The notes under the pieces were generated by a model that searched no databases, was not told the DNA's origin, and was given only the letters and a program-made list of their open reading frames with translations. Positions 51,544-60,665 of a DNA stretch of 64,000 nt are shown piece after piece; the first letter of the stretch is position 1, and each line of letters begins with the position of its first letter. This DNA is from Planctomycetota bacterium (lineage in GTDB: Bacteria; Planctomycetota; Planctomycetia; Gemmatales; Gemmataceae), in assembly GCA_021413735.1 (NCBI GenBank), contig JAIOPV010000021.1:1-64000 (forward strand), in the 5' to 3' direction. Position numbers and translations under genes: made by a program.

Positions 51544-52466
51544 CAACCTCTCTCCGAATCGGAACACGCGGAAGCCCACTGGCGCTGTGGCAAGCGAACT
51601 ACATCGCGGATCGGCTGCGGGCTGTCGTATCGCCACGACGGGTCGAACTCGTGCTGATCGAGACGCACGGCGACCGCGATCAAGCGTCGGCACTGTCCGC
51701 GATGGGCGGCTTCGGCGTCTTCACGAAGGCGATTCAGAACGCACTGCTCGACGGGCGGGCTGACGTCGCGGTTCACAGCCTGAAGGATCTGCCGACGATC
51801 CCGGAAACGCAGTTGGAACTCGTGGCGGTGCCAGCACGCGGACCAACCGGCGATGCGTTCGTTTCGACCAGACACCACACATTCGCGGAACTTCCCAAGG
51901 GTGCGGTTGTCGGCACGAGTAGTCTTCGCCGACGGGCACAGGTCGCGAACCGGCGCCCCGATCTGAAGTTGCTCGACCTTCGCGGCAACGTCGATACCCG
52001 ACTACGCAAGCTCGACGAACAAAACCTCGACGCGATCATTCTCGCGGAGGCCGGGCTCGTGCGGCTCGGGTTAGCGGATCGCATCACGGAGATTCTGGAT
52101 TCGTCGTGGATGTTGCCGGCCGTGGGTCAGGGTGCGATCGGTCTCGAATGCCGGGCGGTTGACGACGAGACGAAACACATTGTCGAAGCCCTGCGAGACA
52201 CCGATACATTTGCTCGCGTGACGGCCGAACGTGCGATGCTATACGCTCTTGGTGGAGGCTGCCTTGTGCCGATCGGGACTACGTCGAATGTGCAAGACGG
52301 CATCCTCACGGTTCGCGGGGCGGTGCTGTCGCCAGACGGCCGACGGCGTGTGGTTGCGACGCATACCGGACCAGTTCAGACGCCGCTGGCTGTGGGTCAG
52401 GAACTCGCCGGGATGTTGCTCGCTGAAGGTGCCGCGGAGTTGCTCAAGTCGGAACCCCAATCGTGA
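51540..52466 (+). CDS. hemC: Hydroxymethylbilane synthase (porphobilinogen deaminase)
   Basis: A 308-residue enzyme of heme biosynthesis that joins four porphobilinogens into hydroxymethylbilane. The N-terminus is IGTRGSPLALWQANYIADRL, the active-site Asp region ADVAVHSLKDLPT, the substrate-binding Arg region GTSSLRRRAQVANRRPDLK, and the dipyrromethane-cofactor Cys is in ALGGGCLVPIGTTS. The length is normal. Start and stop overlap the neighbouring genes (HIT upstream, ABC ATPase downstream, GTGA). Confidence 0.95.
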   Translation: MTTSLRIGTRGSPLALWQANYIADRLRAVVSPRRVELVLIETHGDRDQASALSAMGGFGVFTKAIQNALLDGRADVAVHSLKDLPTIPETQLELVAVPARGPTGDAFVSTRHHTFAELPKGAVVGTSSLRRRAQVANRRPDLKLLDLRGNVDTRLRKLDEQNLDAIILAEAGLVRLGLADRITEILDSSWMLPAVGQGAIGLECRAVDDETKHIVEALRDTDTFARVTAERAMLYALGGGCLVPIGTTSNVQDGILTVRGAVLSPDGRRRVVATHTGPVQTPLAVGQELAGMLLAEGAAELLKSEPQS

Positions 52467-53884
52467 CTGAATCCGTCGTCGAACTCGAAAACGTGACCGT
52501 CGTGCGGGGCGGTCACACGATTCTTTCCGGTCTGAACTGGACCATTCGCGAAGGCGAAACCTGGGCGGTCGTCGGCGCGACTGGCTCTGGGAAAACCACA
52601 CTTGCCGAAGTGATTCGCGGCAAGCAACTCATCACGGGCGAAGTCCGCTGGCCGCTCATCGACCGCTTGCGGGCGAGTGGTCGGCGTGTGAATTATCCGT
52701 CGCAGGTCATCGCGCACGTCTCGTTCAAGGAAGAATCGCGTCTGTTCTCGTATGCCGGTCATTACTATCAGCAGCGGTTCGAGTTCGCGGACAGTGACGA
52801 GCCGTTGTCACTCGTGCAGTTCCTTCGACACGGCACGAACGCCACCGACGCGGAAATTCACGCCATCACGGATCGACTCGGTGTTCGCGAACAACTGACG
52901 CAGCCGTTCATGACGCTGTCGAATGGTCAGACACGCCGTTCGCGATTGGCTCGGGCACTTCTCGCGAAACCGGAACTGCTCATCCTCGACGATCCGTTCA
53001 TCGGTCTCGACACCGCTGGCCGTGCGGACCTGACGGCGTTGCTGGACGAACTGCGACGCGAGGGTAAGCGGCTTGTACTGAATTGTCGCGCGGACATGGT
53101 TCCACCGTGGGTAACTCACGTTTGGGAAGGCGGAGGGCAGAAGGCGGAAGGGGGAATGGAACAGTCGAAACCAAGCCCCTCTTCCTTTCCGCCTTCCGCC
53201 TTCTGCCCTCCGCCTTCTGCGGAGGTCATCGACCTCCGGAATGTCACCGTTGCGTATGGCGAGAAACGCATCCTCGACAACGTGACGTGGACCGTGCGGG
53301 CAGGCGAACGCTGGGCGGTCGTGGGTCCAAACGGCTCCGGTAAGACGACGCTGCTGTCACTGCTGTGCGGCGACCATCCGCAGGCTTACGCGAACGACAT
53401 CAGCCTGTTCGGACGCCGTCGCGGCACGGGCGAAACGATCTGGGATGTGAAGCGAAACGTCGGCCTCGTGTCGCCGGAGTTTCACTTGTACTTCACGGAA
53501 CCGCTGACGGCAGATCGCACTGCCGCGACAGGCTTCCACGATGCGCTCGCGGATCGCCCAACGACGCCGGAACAAGATGCCCGTGTGCGGGAACTGTTCG
53601 CGGCGTTCGGAATTGCGAACCTTCACGGCCGGCTGTTCCGCTGTCTGTCGGTGGGCGAACAACGGCTCGTGTTGCTGGCTCGGGCGTTGGTGAAGCGTCC
53701 GCCGTTAGTGATTCTCGATGAGCCGTTCCAGGGACTTGACGCGGCTCGTGTGGAAACGTGTCGGGCTTGGCTCGACCGCGAACTCGGCGACGACCAGACA
53801 TTGTTATTCGTGACGCACGAACTCGCCGAGTTGCCGCGAACCGTGACGCAAACGTTGCGGCTCGACCGGGGACGTGTGGGGTGA
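52463..53884 (+). CDS. Tandem ABC ATPase (ModF/PhrA-like) with in-frame repeat in the linker
   Basis: A 473-residue soluble protein with two ABC domains and no permease gene nearby. Domain 1 has Walker A GATGSGKTTL, signature LSNGQTRRSRLARALL and Walker B LLILDDPFIGLD. Domain 2 has GPNGSGKTTLLSLL, LSVGEQRLVLLARAL and LVILDEPFQGLD. This is the layout of ModF, a duplicated ATPase linked to molybdate transport and photorepair. The linker (about residues 222-252) is encoded by the inverted repeat 53127-53216, giving [20 protein letters not shown] and a Pro-rich stretch. It starts with GTG at 52463 overlapping the hemC stop. Confidence 0.88.
   Translation: MTESVVELENVTVVRGGHTILSGLNWTIREGETWAVVGATGSGKTTLAEVIRGKQLITGEVRWPLIDRLRASGRRVNYPSQVIAHVSFKEESRLFSYAGHYYQQRFEFADSDEPLSLVQFLRHGTNATDAEIHAITDRLGVREQLTQPFMTLSNGQTRRSRLARALLAKPELLILDDPFIGLDTAGRADLTALLDELRREGKRLVLNCRADMVPPWVTHVWEGGGQKAEGGMEQSKPSPSSFPPSAFCPPPSAEVIDLRNVTVAYGEKRILDNVTWTVRAGERWAVVGPNGSGKTTLLSLLCGDHPQAYANDISLFGRRRGTGETIWDVKRNVGLVSPEFHLYFTEPLTADRTAATGFHDALADRPTTPEQDARVRELFAAFGIANLHGRLFRCLSVGEQRLVLLARALVKRPPLVILDEPFQGLDAARVETCRAWLDRELGDDQTLLFVTHELAELPRTVTQTLRLDRGRVG
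53127..53216. repeat. 25-bp inverted repeat inside the tandem ABC ATPase gene
   Basis: The arms 53127-53151 (aaggcggagggcagaaggcg plus gaagg) and 53192-53216 are perfect reverse complements with a 40-base centre. The frame stays open. It is of the same type as the intergenic element upstream of hslV (49542-49625). Confidence 0.85.
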
Positions 53885-53891
53885 TGGGTTT

Positions 53892-53932
53892 GCCGCTTGC
53901 GGCGTAGCAAAAATTGCAACGCCGCAAGTGGC
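53892..53932. repeat. Palindrome, gccgcttgcggcgt type
   Basis: The arms 53892-53905 and 53919-53932 are reverse complements except for one base. Inner bases gcaa / ttgc extend the stem. It lies between convergent genes and probably ends both transcripts. The core matches 29832-29885. Confidence 0.7.
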
Positions 53933-53937
53933 GAAGA

Positions 53938-54687
53938 TCAGGAAACGCCCATCGCGAGATCGACGACCCAACAGCCGCGAACGTGTCCTCCGGGTCGGCG
54001 ACAGTGCCAGAGTATGTCCTCATCCTCGCAGCCAGCTTCTTGGAGCGCATCAGCGAGAATTGGCAGTTGGTCGAACGTGCGATCGCGATAAATGCCGCGA
54101 GCGATGAGCCGAACTGTTTCAGTTCGCCACGACGCCTGAAACGATTCGCCCGCGTTGCCTTCCCCAAGGATTTCGCGGATCGCAGCGAACTGGCTCTTCA
54201 CCTCCCAAATTGCGGCCATGCTTTCCGGGTGTCGCGCGATGTGTGGGTGTTCCAATTCCAGAGCGTGCCACGCAGCCTGTGCCGCTATGCAAGCAGGCTC
54301 TTCAACCCCGTTGCGAACCCCATCCATGATCCCACCTTGCTTCGCGACTCGGCATTCATAACGAAACCTTGACCCATCGCAGCACGGGCAGCAATCGAAG
54401 TCGTAGAGTAGGTCGTACTCGTCGAACGAGGGTCGTGATAACCACACCGTTTCGCCGGATTCGCGAGTGGCGAGCGAGCGAATCCACCCCACTTCGTCCG
54501 CTGTGATTTTGCCGTCCGCGAACTCCTCCGTTGCTTCGACAGCAGCCTGATCGTGGAATGGCAGAACTTCCCAGACACGCCGCAGGAAGGCTGCTGTCAG
54601 CCGGTGTAGTTTGCGATCGGAGTAGAGGGAGAATTCGAGAGTTCGCGAGTCGAGATCGGTGCAATCGAGCCAGTCTTCGAGCGTCAT
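53938..54687 (-). CDS. Gemmataceae-type family protein (WL-C-D / HVRGCWVVD), second copy
   Basis: A 249-residue soluble protein of the same family as 11118-11789. It opens MTLEDWLDCTDLDSRTLEF and ends with RTFDQLPILADALQEAGCED followed by LWHCRRPGGHVRGCWVVDLA, matching the other member in the C-terminal 50 residues. The middle differs and carries a cysteine-rich part (CCPCCDGSRFRYECR) that may bind zinc. The ATG at 54687 is taken; an ATG at 54702 would add five residues. The function is unknown. Confidence 0.8.
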   Translation of the reverse strand: MTLEDWLDCTDLDSRTLEFSLYSDRKLHRLTAAFLRRVWEVLPFHDQAAVEATEEFADGKITADEVGWIRSLATRESGETVWLSRPSFDEYDLLYDFDCCPCCDGSRFRYECRVAKQGGIMDGVRNGVEEPACIAAQAAWHALELEHPHIARHPESMAAIWEVKSQFAAIREILGEGNAGESFQASWRTETVRLIARGIYRDRTFDQLPILADALQEAGCEDEDILWHCRRPGGHVRGCWVVDLAMGVS

Positions 54688-54765
54688 CGAGAGCCGCATC
54701 AACGGATGCGGCGGGGGTTGGAATGCAAGATACCCGCAACCAGATTACCACACACGGGCGACGGA

Positions 54766-55134
54766 TCAATGCCCTTGTTCGTTTCGGCGAACGCGGCTCG
54801 CGAAACGGTTGCCGATCCACATGAGGCCCCACGCAAGCCCGATGCCCGCAAAGCCGGTTCCGATGCCGCTACCACACGAACGAAACGGGCCGGTGCGGCG
54901 TGGCGGTTCCGGTGGAGGCGTTTTCTCTCGCTCCAATTGCCTCGCCGCGTCTGCTTCGGCCTGGGCTTTCTGAAACGCCCCCCATCCCTCTGGCGGAGCC
55001 CCAGATCCCCACGGCCGCTGCTGCCTTTTGCTCCACGGCCACGGTCCAGCGAGATCGGCCCTCGCTGCTGACGTGAACACGCCGACGAACAGGCACGCGG
55101 CCAATCCCAGACATGCGATTCGAATGTTCGTCAT
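54766..55134 (-). CDS. Small secreted or membrane-anchored protein, unknown function
   Basis: A 122-residue protein. A signal peptide (ACLGLAACLFVGVFTSAARA) is followed by a Trp/Gln-rich segment, a short charged coiled-coil-like part (KAQAEADAARQLEREKTPPP) and a C-terminal hydrophobic stretch (GIGTGFAGIGLAWGLMWIG). The start is the ATG at 55134, with ggagggg about 5 bases upstream on the minus strand. It lies 46 bp downstream of glgA on the same strand. The family is not recognised. Confidence 0.65.
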   Translation of the reverse strand: MTNIRIACLGLAACLFVGVFTSAARADLAGPWPWSKRQQRPWGSGAPPEGWGAFQKAQAEADAARQLEREKTPPPEPPRRTGPFRSCGSGIGTGFAGIGLAWGLMWIGNRFASRVRRNEQGH

Positions 55135-55180
55135 GCTACCCCTCCGTGGGGAGCCACATACACTCCTCACCGGGTCGTGG

Positions 55181-56692
55181 CTACACGAGATTGCACACCT
55201 TGCGGTACAGCGCCTCGTACATCACGGCGCTGCGGTCCCAACTCCAGTCCTGCGCCATCGCCGTCAGCATCACCTGCTGGAAATCCTTCGGGCGGTCACG
55301 CTGCAATGTCAGCGCCCACTTCACCGTTTCGTACAGCGCACTCGGCGTGTAGTCCCCGAAACTGAAACCCGTCGCACGACCGTCGGCGAGATTCTCTTCG
55401 GTCGCATTTACGACAGTATCCGCGAGGCCACCGGTCGTGCGAACCACCGGCGGCGTGCCATACCGCAGGCTGTACATCTGATTCAGACCGCACGGCTCGT
55501 AACGACTCGGCATCAGGAACAGATCGGAACCCGCCTCAATGGTGTGTGCCAGACCCTCGTTGAAGCCGAGATAGATGCCGACGCGATCAGGGTGCTTGTC
55601 GCGGAACGATTGCAGTTCGTCGTGGTATTCGCGGTCACCGTCGCCAAGCACGACGATCTGACAGCCCATATCGAGGAAGCCCGGAGCCGCACTCATCACA
55701 AGGTCGATACCCTTTTGGCTCACGAGCCTCGCGATCATGCCGAGTACGGGAGCCTTCGGGTCTTCGGGTAGGTGGAAGCGGCGTTGCAGTTCCGCCTTGC
55801 ATAACGGCTTCTTCGCGAACACCGTTGCGGCTGTGTATGGAGCGACGATGTGACGATCGGCGGTTGGGTCCCAGTGCTCGTAGTCGCAACCGTTCACGAT
55901 GCCGCTCAACTTCGCGTGAACGCCCGCCAGCAACCCCTCCAGCCCGCAGCCGAACTCACCCGTCTGCACTTCGCGAGCGTACGTCGGGCTCACGGTGCTT
56001 ACCGCGTCCGCGAACACGACGCCCGACTTCAAGAAGTTCAGATACCCGTGGAATTCGAGCTGATTCAGGTTGAACAGCCACTCGGGTAGACCAGTCATGC
56101 CCATCACATCGCGGCCGAACATGCCCTGATACGCGATGTTGTGAATCGTGAACACAGAGCGGGTTCGCTGATACCCGCTCTGCCCTCGATACGCTTCCGA
56201 CAGAAACACCGGCACGAGGCCTGTCTGCCAGTCGTTCGCGTGAATGACGTCCGGCATGAAGCCGAGGTGCGGCACCATTTCCATCACGGATCGCGAGAAG
56301 AACACGAACCGTTCGGCGTTGTCGGGGTAGTCGGCTTTGTAGCCGCCCCACATGGATTGCTGATACAAACTGCGGCCTTGCGTCGGGTCGTCGCGCTCGA
56401 AGTACGGCTGATGCTCGATCAGATAAACCGGCACGTCGGAATTCGGCAGCCGTGAACGGAACACGCGGCACGCGAGAATGCGACCGCCCATCGGCACGGG
56501 CAGCACAATTCCCGTGTTTTCGATAGGCATTCCGCTGCGGCGCACGGCGTTGTAATACGGCATCACGACCGCGACCTGGTTGCCGAGTTTCGCCAGCGCA
56601 CGCGGCAACGCGGCAGCTACGTCCGCCAGCCCACCCGTCTTGGCGAACCCCGCCACTTCGCTCGACGCGACCAAAACCCGCAACCCAGCCAC
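55181..56692 (-). CDS. glgA: Glycogen synthase (ADP-glucose type)
   Basis: A 503-residue GT5 glycosyltransferase that elongates alpha-1,4-glucan from ADP-glucose. The KTGG motif that binds ADP is KTGGLADV at about residue 18. Further blocks are DVIHANDWQTGLVPVFL, TIHNIAYQGMF and the C-terminal GFNEGLAHTIEAGSDLFLMP followed by SRYEPCGLNQMYSLRYGTPP. The start is the GTG at 56692, with gggag about 8 bases upstream; an ATG at 56734 is in frame but weaker. No other glg gene is nearby. Confidence 0.93.
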   Translation of the reverse strand: MAGLRVLVASSEVAGFAKTGGLADVAAALPRALAKLGNQVAVVMPYYNAVRRSGMPIENTGIVLPVPMGGRILACRVFRSRLPNSDVPVYLIEHQPYFERDDPTQGRSLYQQSMWGGYKADYPDNAERFVFFSRSVMEMVPHLGFMPDVIHANDWQTGLVPVFLSEAYRGQSGYQRTRSVFTIHNIAYQGMFGRDVMGMTGLPEWLFNLNQLEFHGYLNFLKSGVVFADAVSTVSPTYAREVQTGEFGCGLEGLLAGVHAKLSGIVNGCDYEHWDPTADRHIVAPYTAATVFAKKPLCKAELQRRFHLPEDPKAPVLGMIARLVSQKGIDLVMSAAPGFLDMGCQIVVLGDGDREYHDELQSFRDKHPDRVGIYLGFNEGLAHTIEAGSDLFLMPSRYEPCGLNQMYSLRYGTPPVVRTTGGLADTVVNATEENLADGRATGFSFGDYTPSALYETVKWALTLQRDRPKDFQQVMLTAMAQDWSWDRSAVMYEALYRKVCNLV

Positions 56693-57193
56693 GGCACATC
56701 TCCCACACGGCTTCGCCGTAAATCCGAAACACACAAGACGAAAACGCAGTTCGCGAGCTCACAAGCACGGGAACTATAGGGTTGGGTGCTTGCGAATGAC
56801 AGGCCAACCACACGATTAGGCCACCGCATGAACCGAATGCCTTCACATTTGTCACCCTGAAAAAATGTGAACTACGGCGCTTGCGGTCGGCGTTTCGGCA
56901 GATTACAACACTCAAACTTTCAGTGATCGAGGGGGCGTTTAGCTCGTCGCTCTGCGACAGGACGATGTTGCGTCGTCCGAGCAAATGGTCAGGTCTGCGT
57001 CCCGAGGAAGGCTGTTCCAGCACCGCTATCACCGGATGCATGGCCACCATGCTCGCGGTCTGGAACAACCCCACCAATCGTGGTTCCGCGAGCATGGTGG
57101 CCATGCATCCGGTGGCGGTGCCGTGAGCCTTCCGCGTGCCAGGTTCAGAAGTAAACGCCTCCTCGATTCGCTGATTGTTTTCAGGGGTGAAAC
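56693..57193. other. 501-bp gene-free stretch between divergent glgA and the BRCT/HEAT gene
   Basis: This should hold the promoters of both divergent genes. It contains a small hairpin (ttcacattt 56842-56850 with aaatgtgaa 56863-56871) and the strong palindrome at 57030-57114. No small reading frame with coding features was seen, and no convincing -35/-10 pair was found. Confidence 0.5.
57030..57114. repeat. 29-bp perfect palindrome upstream of the BRCT/HEAT gene
   Basis: The arms 57030-57058 (caccggatgcatggccacca plus tgctcgcgg) and 57086-57114 are perfect reverse complements around 27 bases. It lies 80 bp before the start of the downstream gene. It is the longest single perfect arm after the 17033-17220 element. 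Confidence 0.8.
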
Positions 57194-60100
57194 ATGGCGG
57201 CAACGTTAACACTCGACGACATCCGCAAAGCGTGGGATGCCCGCGATCCCCAACTCATCAAGCTCATCGAGCAACTGGTTCAGCAGGCCGTGCCGCGGCC
57301 CACGACGCCGATTCGCAAAGAAGCCCTCACATTCGACAAGTTCCTGCTCCAGTTAAAGGACTGGAAGTATCGCCACAAGACGCGCGAGGAGCAGACCCAC
57401 TACCGCATCGAGACGTTGAAGGCTCTTGAGTCGCCGGACGCCGAGGTTCCGCTCGCCGACAAACTGAAAGTCCACGAGGTCATTTACGCGCTGTGGCTCT
57501 CCGACGATCCACTCGCCCGTGACTACTTACTGCGCATCATTGCCACGGTTCCGGTCGTTTACGGTCCGTGGAAAGCGTTGAAGAAGATCTTCAAGGAAAG
57601 CGAAGCGAAGCACGACACCGAGGTCTACGGCGCGATCTCCGCTCGCATCGACGCGGCGAGTGCGGCTGGCGGTTATGGGAAGGTCAGCGGTGCGACGCTG
57701 GCGTATTGTGCCCGTCGAGCGTGGCGGTATCTGCGGCGGATCGCGGTGCAACTGCCCGCCACCTACCCAGACGCCGCGTGCGATTACCTCATCAACTACA
57801 CAGACAACACGCAATGGCGGGGCACTTGGGTCTACAACCACATCCTGTTCCACGACACGAAGAAGTACGGCCGCAATCGCTTCCGCTTCGGATATCGCGA
57901 CCAACCTGATCCCACGAGCCTGAAGCATCGCGCATACGGCGACCTATGGAAGCGAAGTCACCGACCGCTGTTCACGCTGCTCGACCGGGCGAAATCCGAT
58001 CCCGTACGTTCGTTCGCGATCTCGGCACTGAAGACCGACTTCCGCGAGAAACTGCGTGAGACCGAACCGAGCTGGGTGATTCGCCTCGTGGGTGTGCCGA
58101 GCGCTGCGATTCACGACTTCGTTGTGTGGATTTTGGAGAACGTGCCGAAGTTCGAGCAGAGCGCATTCCGCACGCTCGGGTTGCACGAATACGTGCTGAA
58201 GCTGTTCGATTCACCGTCGCAAGCAGCACGCGAATACGCAGCGAAGTACGCCCGCACTCACGCCCGCGATCTGTCGGTCGATGATCTGATTCGCCTCGCG
58301 AACAACGACAACGACAAGGTTCGCAAGCTCGCGTTCGACCTGCTCGGCGAACTCGACCCACGCAAGGGCGTTGGTCTCGACGCCTGGGGTCGATTGCTCG
58401 AAACCAACTACGGCAACAAGTTCGCCGGCGAAGCGATCACGAAGCACTTCGGCATCAAGGAACTCACGCCGGAATGGTTCGCGGGGCGTCTGCTTTCATC
58501 GAGCAGCATGGCGTTCGACTTCGCCTCGAAGTTGCTGCCGAAGACCCACATGCTCAAAGACCTCGGGCCGGCGTTCTTCATCGGGCTATTGCGAAAGTAT
58601 CGTGCCGGCGACTCGAACCGCGAAGTGGCCAACTACGCGACAAAGGAACTCGCCAAGTTCAGTCTCGACAGCATCGACGCGGAACAACTTCGCTGGCTCG
58701 CATTGTTCCCGGCGAGCACCAACGACGTGTTCAGTTGGGTGCAGCAGAACAAGCTGAAGCCGCAAACGCTCGGCATGGACTTCTGGAAGATGATGGCGTT
58801 CCAGCCCGATTGGGACGCGAGCACCTGGCTCCCCACCTTCAAGGCGGCAAACGGTGCGTGGGCGAAGGAACTCAGCTTCGACGAAGGCAAGGCGGGGCAG
58901 ATCCTCAACTGGTTCCGCGACGTGCGAAAGTTCACGCCGCCGGAACTCGGGTTCGACTGGCTCATGCGGCTCGTTGCACGCTCGGAGCCGATGTATCACG
59001 ACTTCGCGAGCGACCGCCTCATCAAGACGTTCGTGCCCGCGGACTTCGCCCCGAAGACCGCAGCAACCACGGGAACGCCTGCACCAGCCACAGCAAAGTT
59101 CGACCTCGCAGGAGCAACGGTTTCGTTCACGGGCAAGCTCGCGACGATGACCAACTCCGAAGGCGAAGCGATGGTGAAGGCAGCGGGCGGGAAGTCTGCC
59201 GCGAACGTGTCGCCGAAGTTGCACTACCTCGTCGTAGGTGATTCGGGCTCACCCTTCTTGGGGCAGGGCGAGAAGGGCGCGAAGCACGTCAAGGCCGAGG
59301 AGTTGAACGCTGCGGGTGCGAACATCCGCATCATTTCGGAGTCGATGTTCCTTCGCCTGTTGTCGGGTGAGTCCATCGGTGCGGCTCCTGCCGATGCAAC
59401 CACGGCGGGCTGCGAACGGCTCTGGCAACTCGTGATTGCACCCGGACCAGCGGATGCCCCCGTCGGGAAGTTTGCTCGCGAGTACATGCGGGCGCACCAC
59501 ACCGAGATCGCGACAAAGCTCGCGGGCAAAGCGCCCGATCCGGGTGCCGAGATTCCTGCGTCGTTCCTCACGCTGGAGCGAGTGTTCCCGCTGTTCAGCG
59601 AGACCCGCAAGCCGCTCCGCGACTTCGCCCTCGAACTCGCGAGCTACGAGTTCGCACGCTGGAACCCAGACGTCGATCACCTCGTGGCGATGTCGGACAT
59701 CCCGTTCATGGATGTGCGGCGTTTCGTCGCGAAGGCCCTGCTCGCGGAAGACACGCCGCCGAACCGTCCGTTCCGCCTCGATCCGACGAAGTTGGAAGCG
59801 AGTGCCGTGTATCGGTTCTGCGAGTCGAACGACGAGGAAACACGCGCCCTCGGAATGGAACTCATCAAACGGCAACCACGGCTCCGCGTGCCCGAAGAAC
59901 TGTTCCGCCTGTCGGAAAGCCCGGACCGCAAGGTGCGTGCGTTCGTCATTCACGCGCTGTGGTCGGTCTACCGTGATCGCGGCGTGACGGCTGACTGGAA
60001 GCCGCCGCCCCCACCGAAACCGACCGTCGGCGCGAAGGCCAAGAAGGACGCGGAGAAAGCGGCCGTGGCTCGCGGCGATGGCGTTCCGCACAAGCCCGAA

Positions 60101-60460
60101 CAGTGGCCGGCCGCGAAGCCGACGCTCGGCGAATTCCTGCGTCGGATTCTCTTTGAGATTCCGCCGGGTCGTCCTGAGAAGTCTCGGGATGCTGTGGACG
60201 ACGGCACAGAGCCGGGGGGCGATCCGAACGCAGCGAAGCCCGAGAAGGTCGTGAGCGTGAAGCCGTTGCCAGCACGCCGGGCGAAGCTCGATCTCGTGGA
60301 AGTAATGCGCGATCTGGCGTTGGAGCAGAAGGATTTCGGCGGTGGAATTCTGCCGCTGCTCGACGAGTTCATGACGTCACGCGGACCGAGCGAACGCGCT
60401 GCGTGTCTGGTTGCCGTCACGCGAATCAGGCACAAGTACCCCGAGTTCAAGAAGGCGTAA
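57194..60460 (+). CDS. Large HEAT-like repeat protein with an internal BRCT domain
   Basis: A 1088-residue soluble protein. Most of it is helical HEAT-like repeat (for example LANNDNDKVRKLAFDLLGEL and SPDRKVRAFVIHALWSVYRD). A BRCT domain lies at about 634-722, of the NAD-ligase type: LAGATVSFTGKLATMTNSEG, then a gap, then LHYLVVGDS and IRIISESMFLRLL. BRCT domains bind DNA ends, phosphopeptides or ADP-ribose. A Pro/Lys-rich linker lies near 935-1010. No enzyme domain is seen. It starts at ATG 57194. The next gene, 205 bp on, encodes a WD40/HEAT protein, so the two probably form one complex. Similar repeat-rich proteins occur in the MoxR-vWA-propeller type conflict and regulatory loci, which cannot be tested inside the window. 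Confidence 0.8.
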   Translation: MAATLTLDDIRKAWDARDPQLIKLIEQLVQQAVPRPTTPIRKEALTFDKFLLQLKDWKYRHKTREEQTHYRIETLKALESPDAEVPLADKLKVHEVIYALWLSDDPLARDYLLRIIATVPVVYGPWKALKKIFKESEAKHDTEVYGAISARIDAASAAGGYGKVSGATLAYCARRAWRYLRRIAVQLPATYPDAACDYLINYTDNTQWRGTWVYNHILFHDTKKYGRNRFRFGYRDQPDPTSLKHRAYGDLWKRSHRPLFTLLDRAKSDPVRSFAISALKTDFREKLRETEPSWVIRLVGVPSAAIHDFVVWILENVPKFEQSAFRTLGLHEYVLKLFDSPSQAAREYAAKYARTHARDLSVDDLIRLANNDNDKVRKLAFDLLGELDPRKGVGLDAWGRLLETNYGNKFAGEAITKHFGIKELTPEWFAGRLLSSSSMAFDFASKLLPKTHMLKDLGPAFFIGLLRKYRAGDSNREVANYATKELAKFSLDSIDAEQLRWLALFPASTNDVFSWVQQNKLKPQTLGMDFWKMMAFQPDWDASTWLPTFKAANGAWAKELSFDEGKAGQILNWFRDVRKFTPPELGFDWLMRLVARSEPMYHDFASDRLIKTFVPADFAPKTAATTGTPAPATAKFDLAGATVSFTGKLATMTNSEGEAMVKAAGGKSAANVSPKLHYLVVGDSGSPFLGQGEKGAKHVKAEELNAAGANIRIISESMFLRLLSGESIGAAPADATTAGCERLWQLVIAPGPADAPVGKFAREYMRAHHTEIATKLAGKAPDPGAEIPASFLTLERVFPLFSETRKPLRDFALELASYEFARWNPDVDHLVAMSDIPFMDVRRFVAKALLAEDTPPNRPFRLDPTKLEASAVYRFCESNDEETRALGMELIKRQPRLRVPEELFRLSESPDRKVRAFVIHALWSVYRDRGVTADWKPPPPPKPTVGAKAKKDAEKAAVARGDGVPHKPEQWPAAKPTLGEFLRRILFEIPPGRPEKSRDAVDDGTEPGGDPNAAKPEKVVSVKPLPARRAKLDLVEVMRDLALEQKDFGGGILPLLDEFMTSRGPSERAACLVAVTRIRHKYPEFKKA

Positions 60461-60471
60461 CGCGTTTCGGT

Positions 60472-60644
60472 TTTTACCCCGAAGGGGTTGCATCCCAAAG
60501 CCCAGGGTCGCGCTTCGCGCACCCTGGGTAACCTTGCGAGGTAACCGGATTCCATTGCCTTCCCAGGGTGCATCCATCAGCTTCCCAGGGTGCGCCCAAA
60601 GCGGCGACCCTGGGCTTTGGGATACAACCCTTTCAGGGTAAAGA
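60472..60644. repeat. Inverted repeat of cccagggtcgc / gcgaccctggg type
   Basis: The core arms 60493-60511 (tcccaaagcccagggtcgc) and 60604-60622 are perfect 19-base reverse complements, with outer parts (taccccgaaggggttgcat against gatacaaccctttcagggta) also pairing. Two extra cttcccagggtgc units lie between. A similar sequence type recurs in many planctomycete genomes in my recollection. It fills the gap between the BRCT/HEAT and WD40/HEAT genes. Confidence 0.75.
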
Positions 60645-60665
60645 CATCAAGCGGCGGAGCAGACC

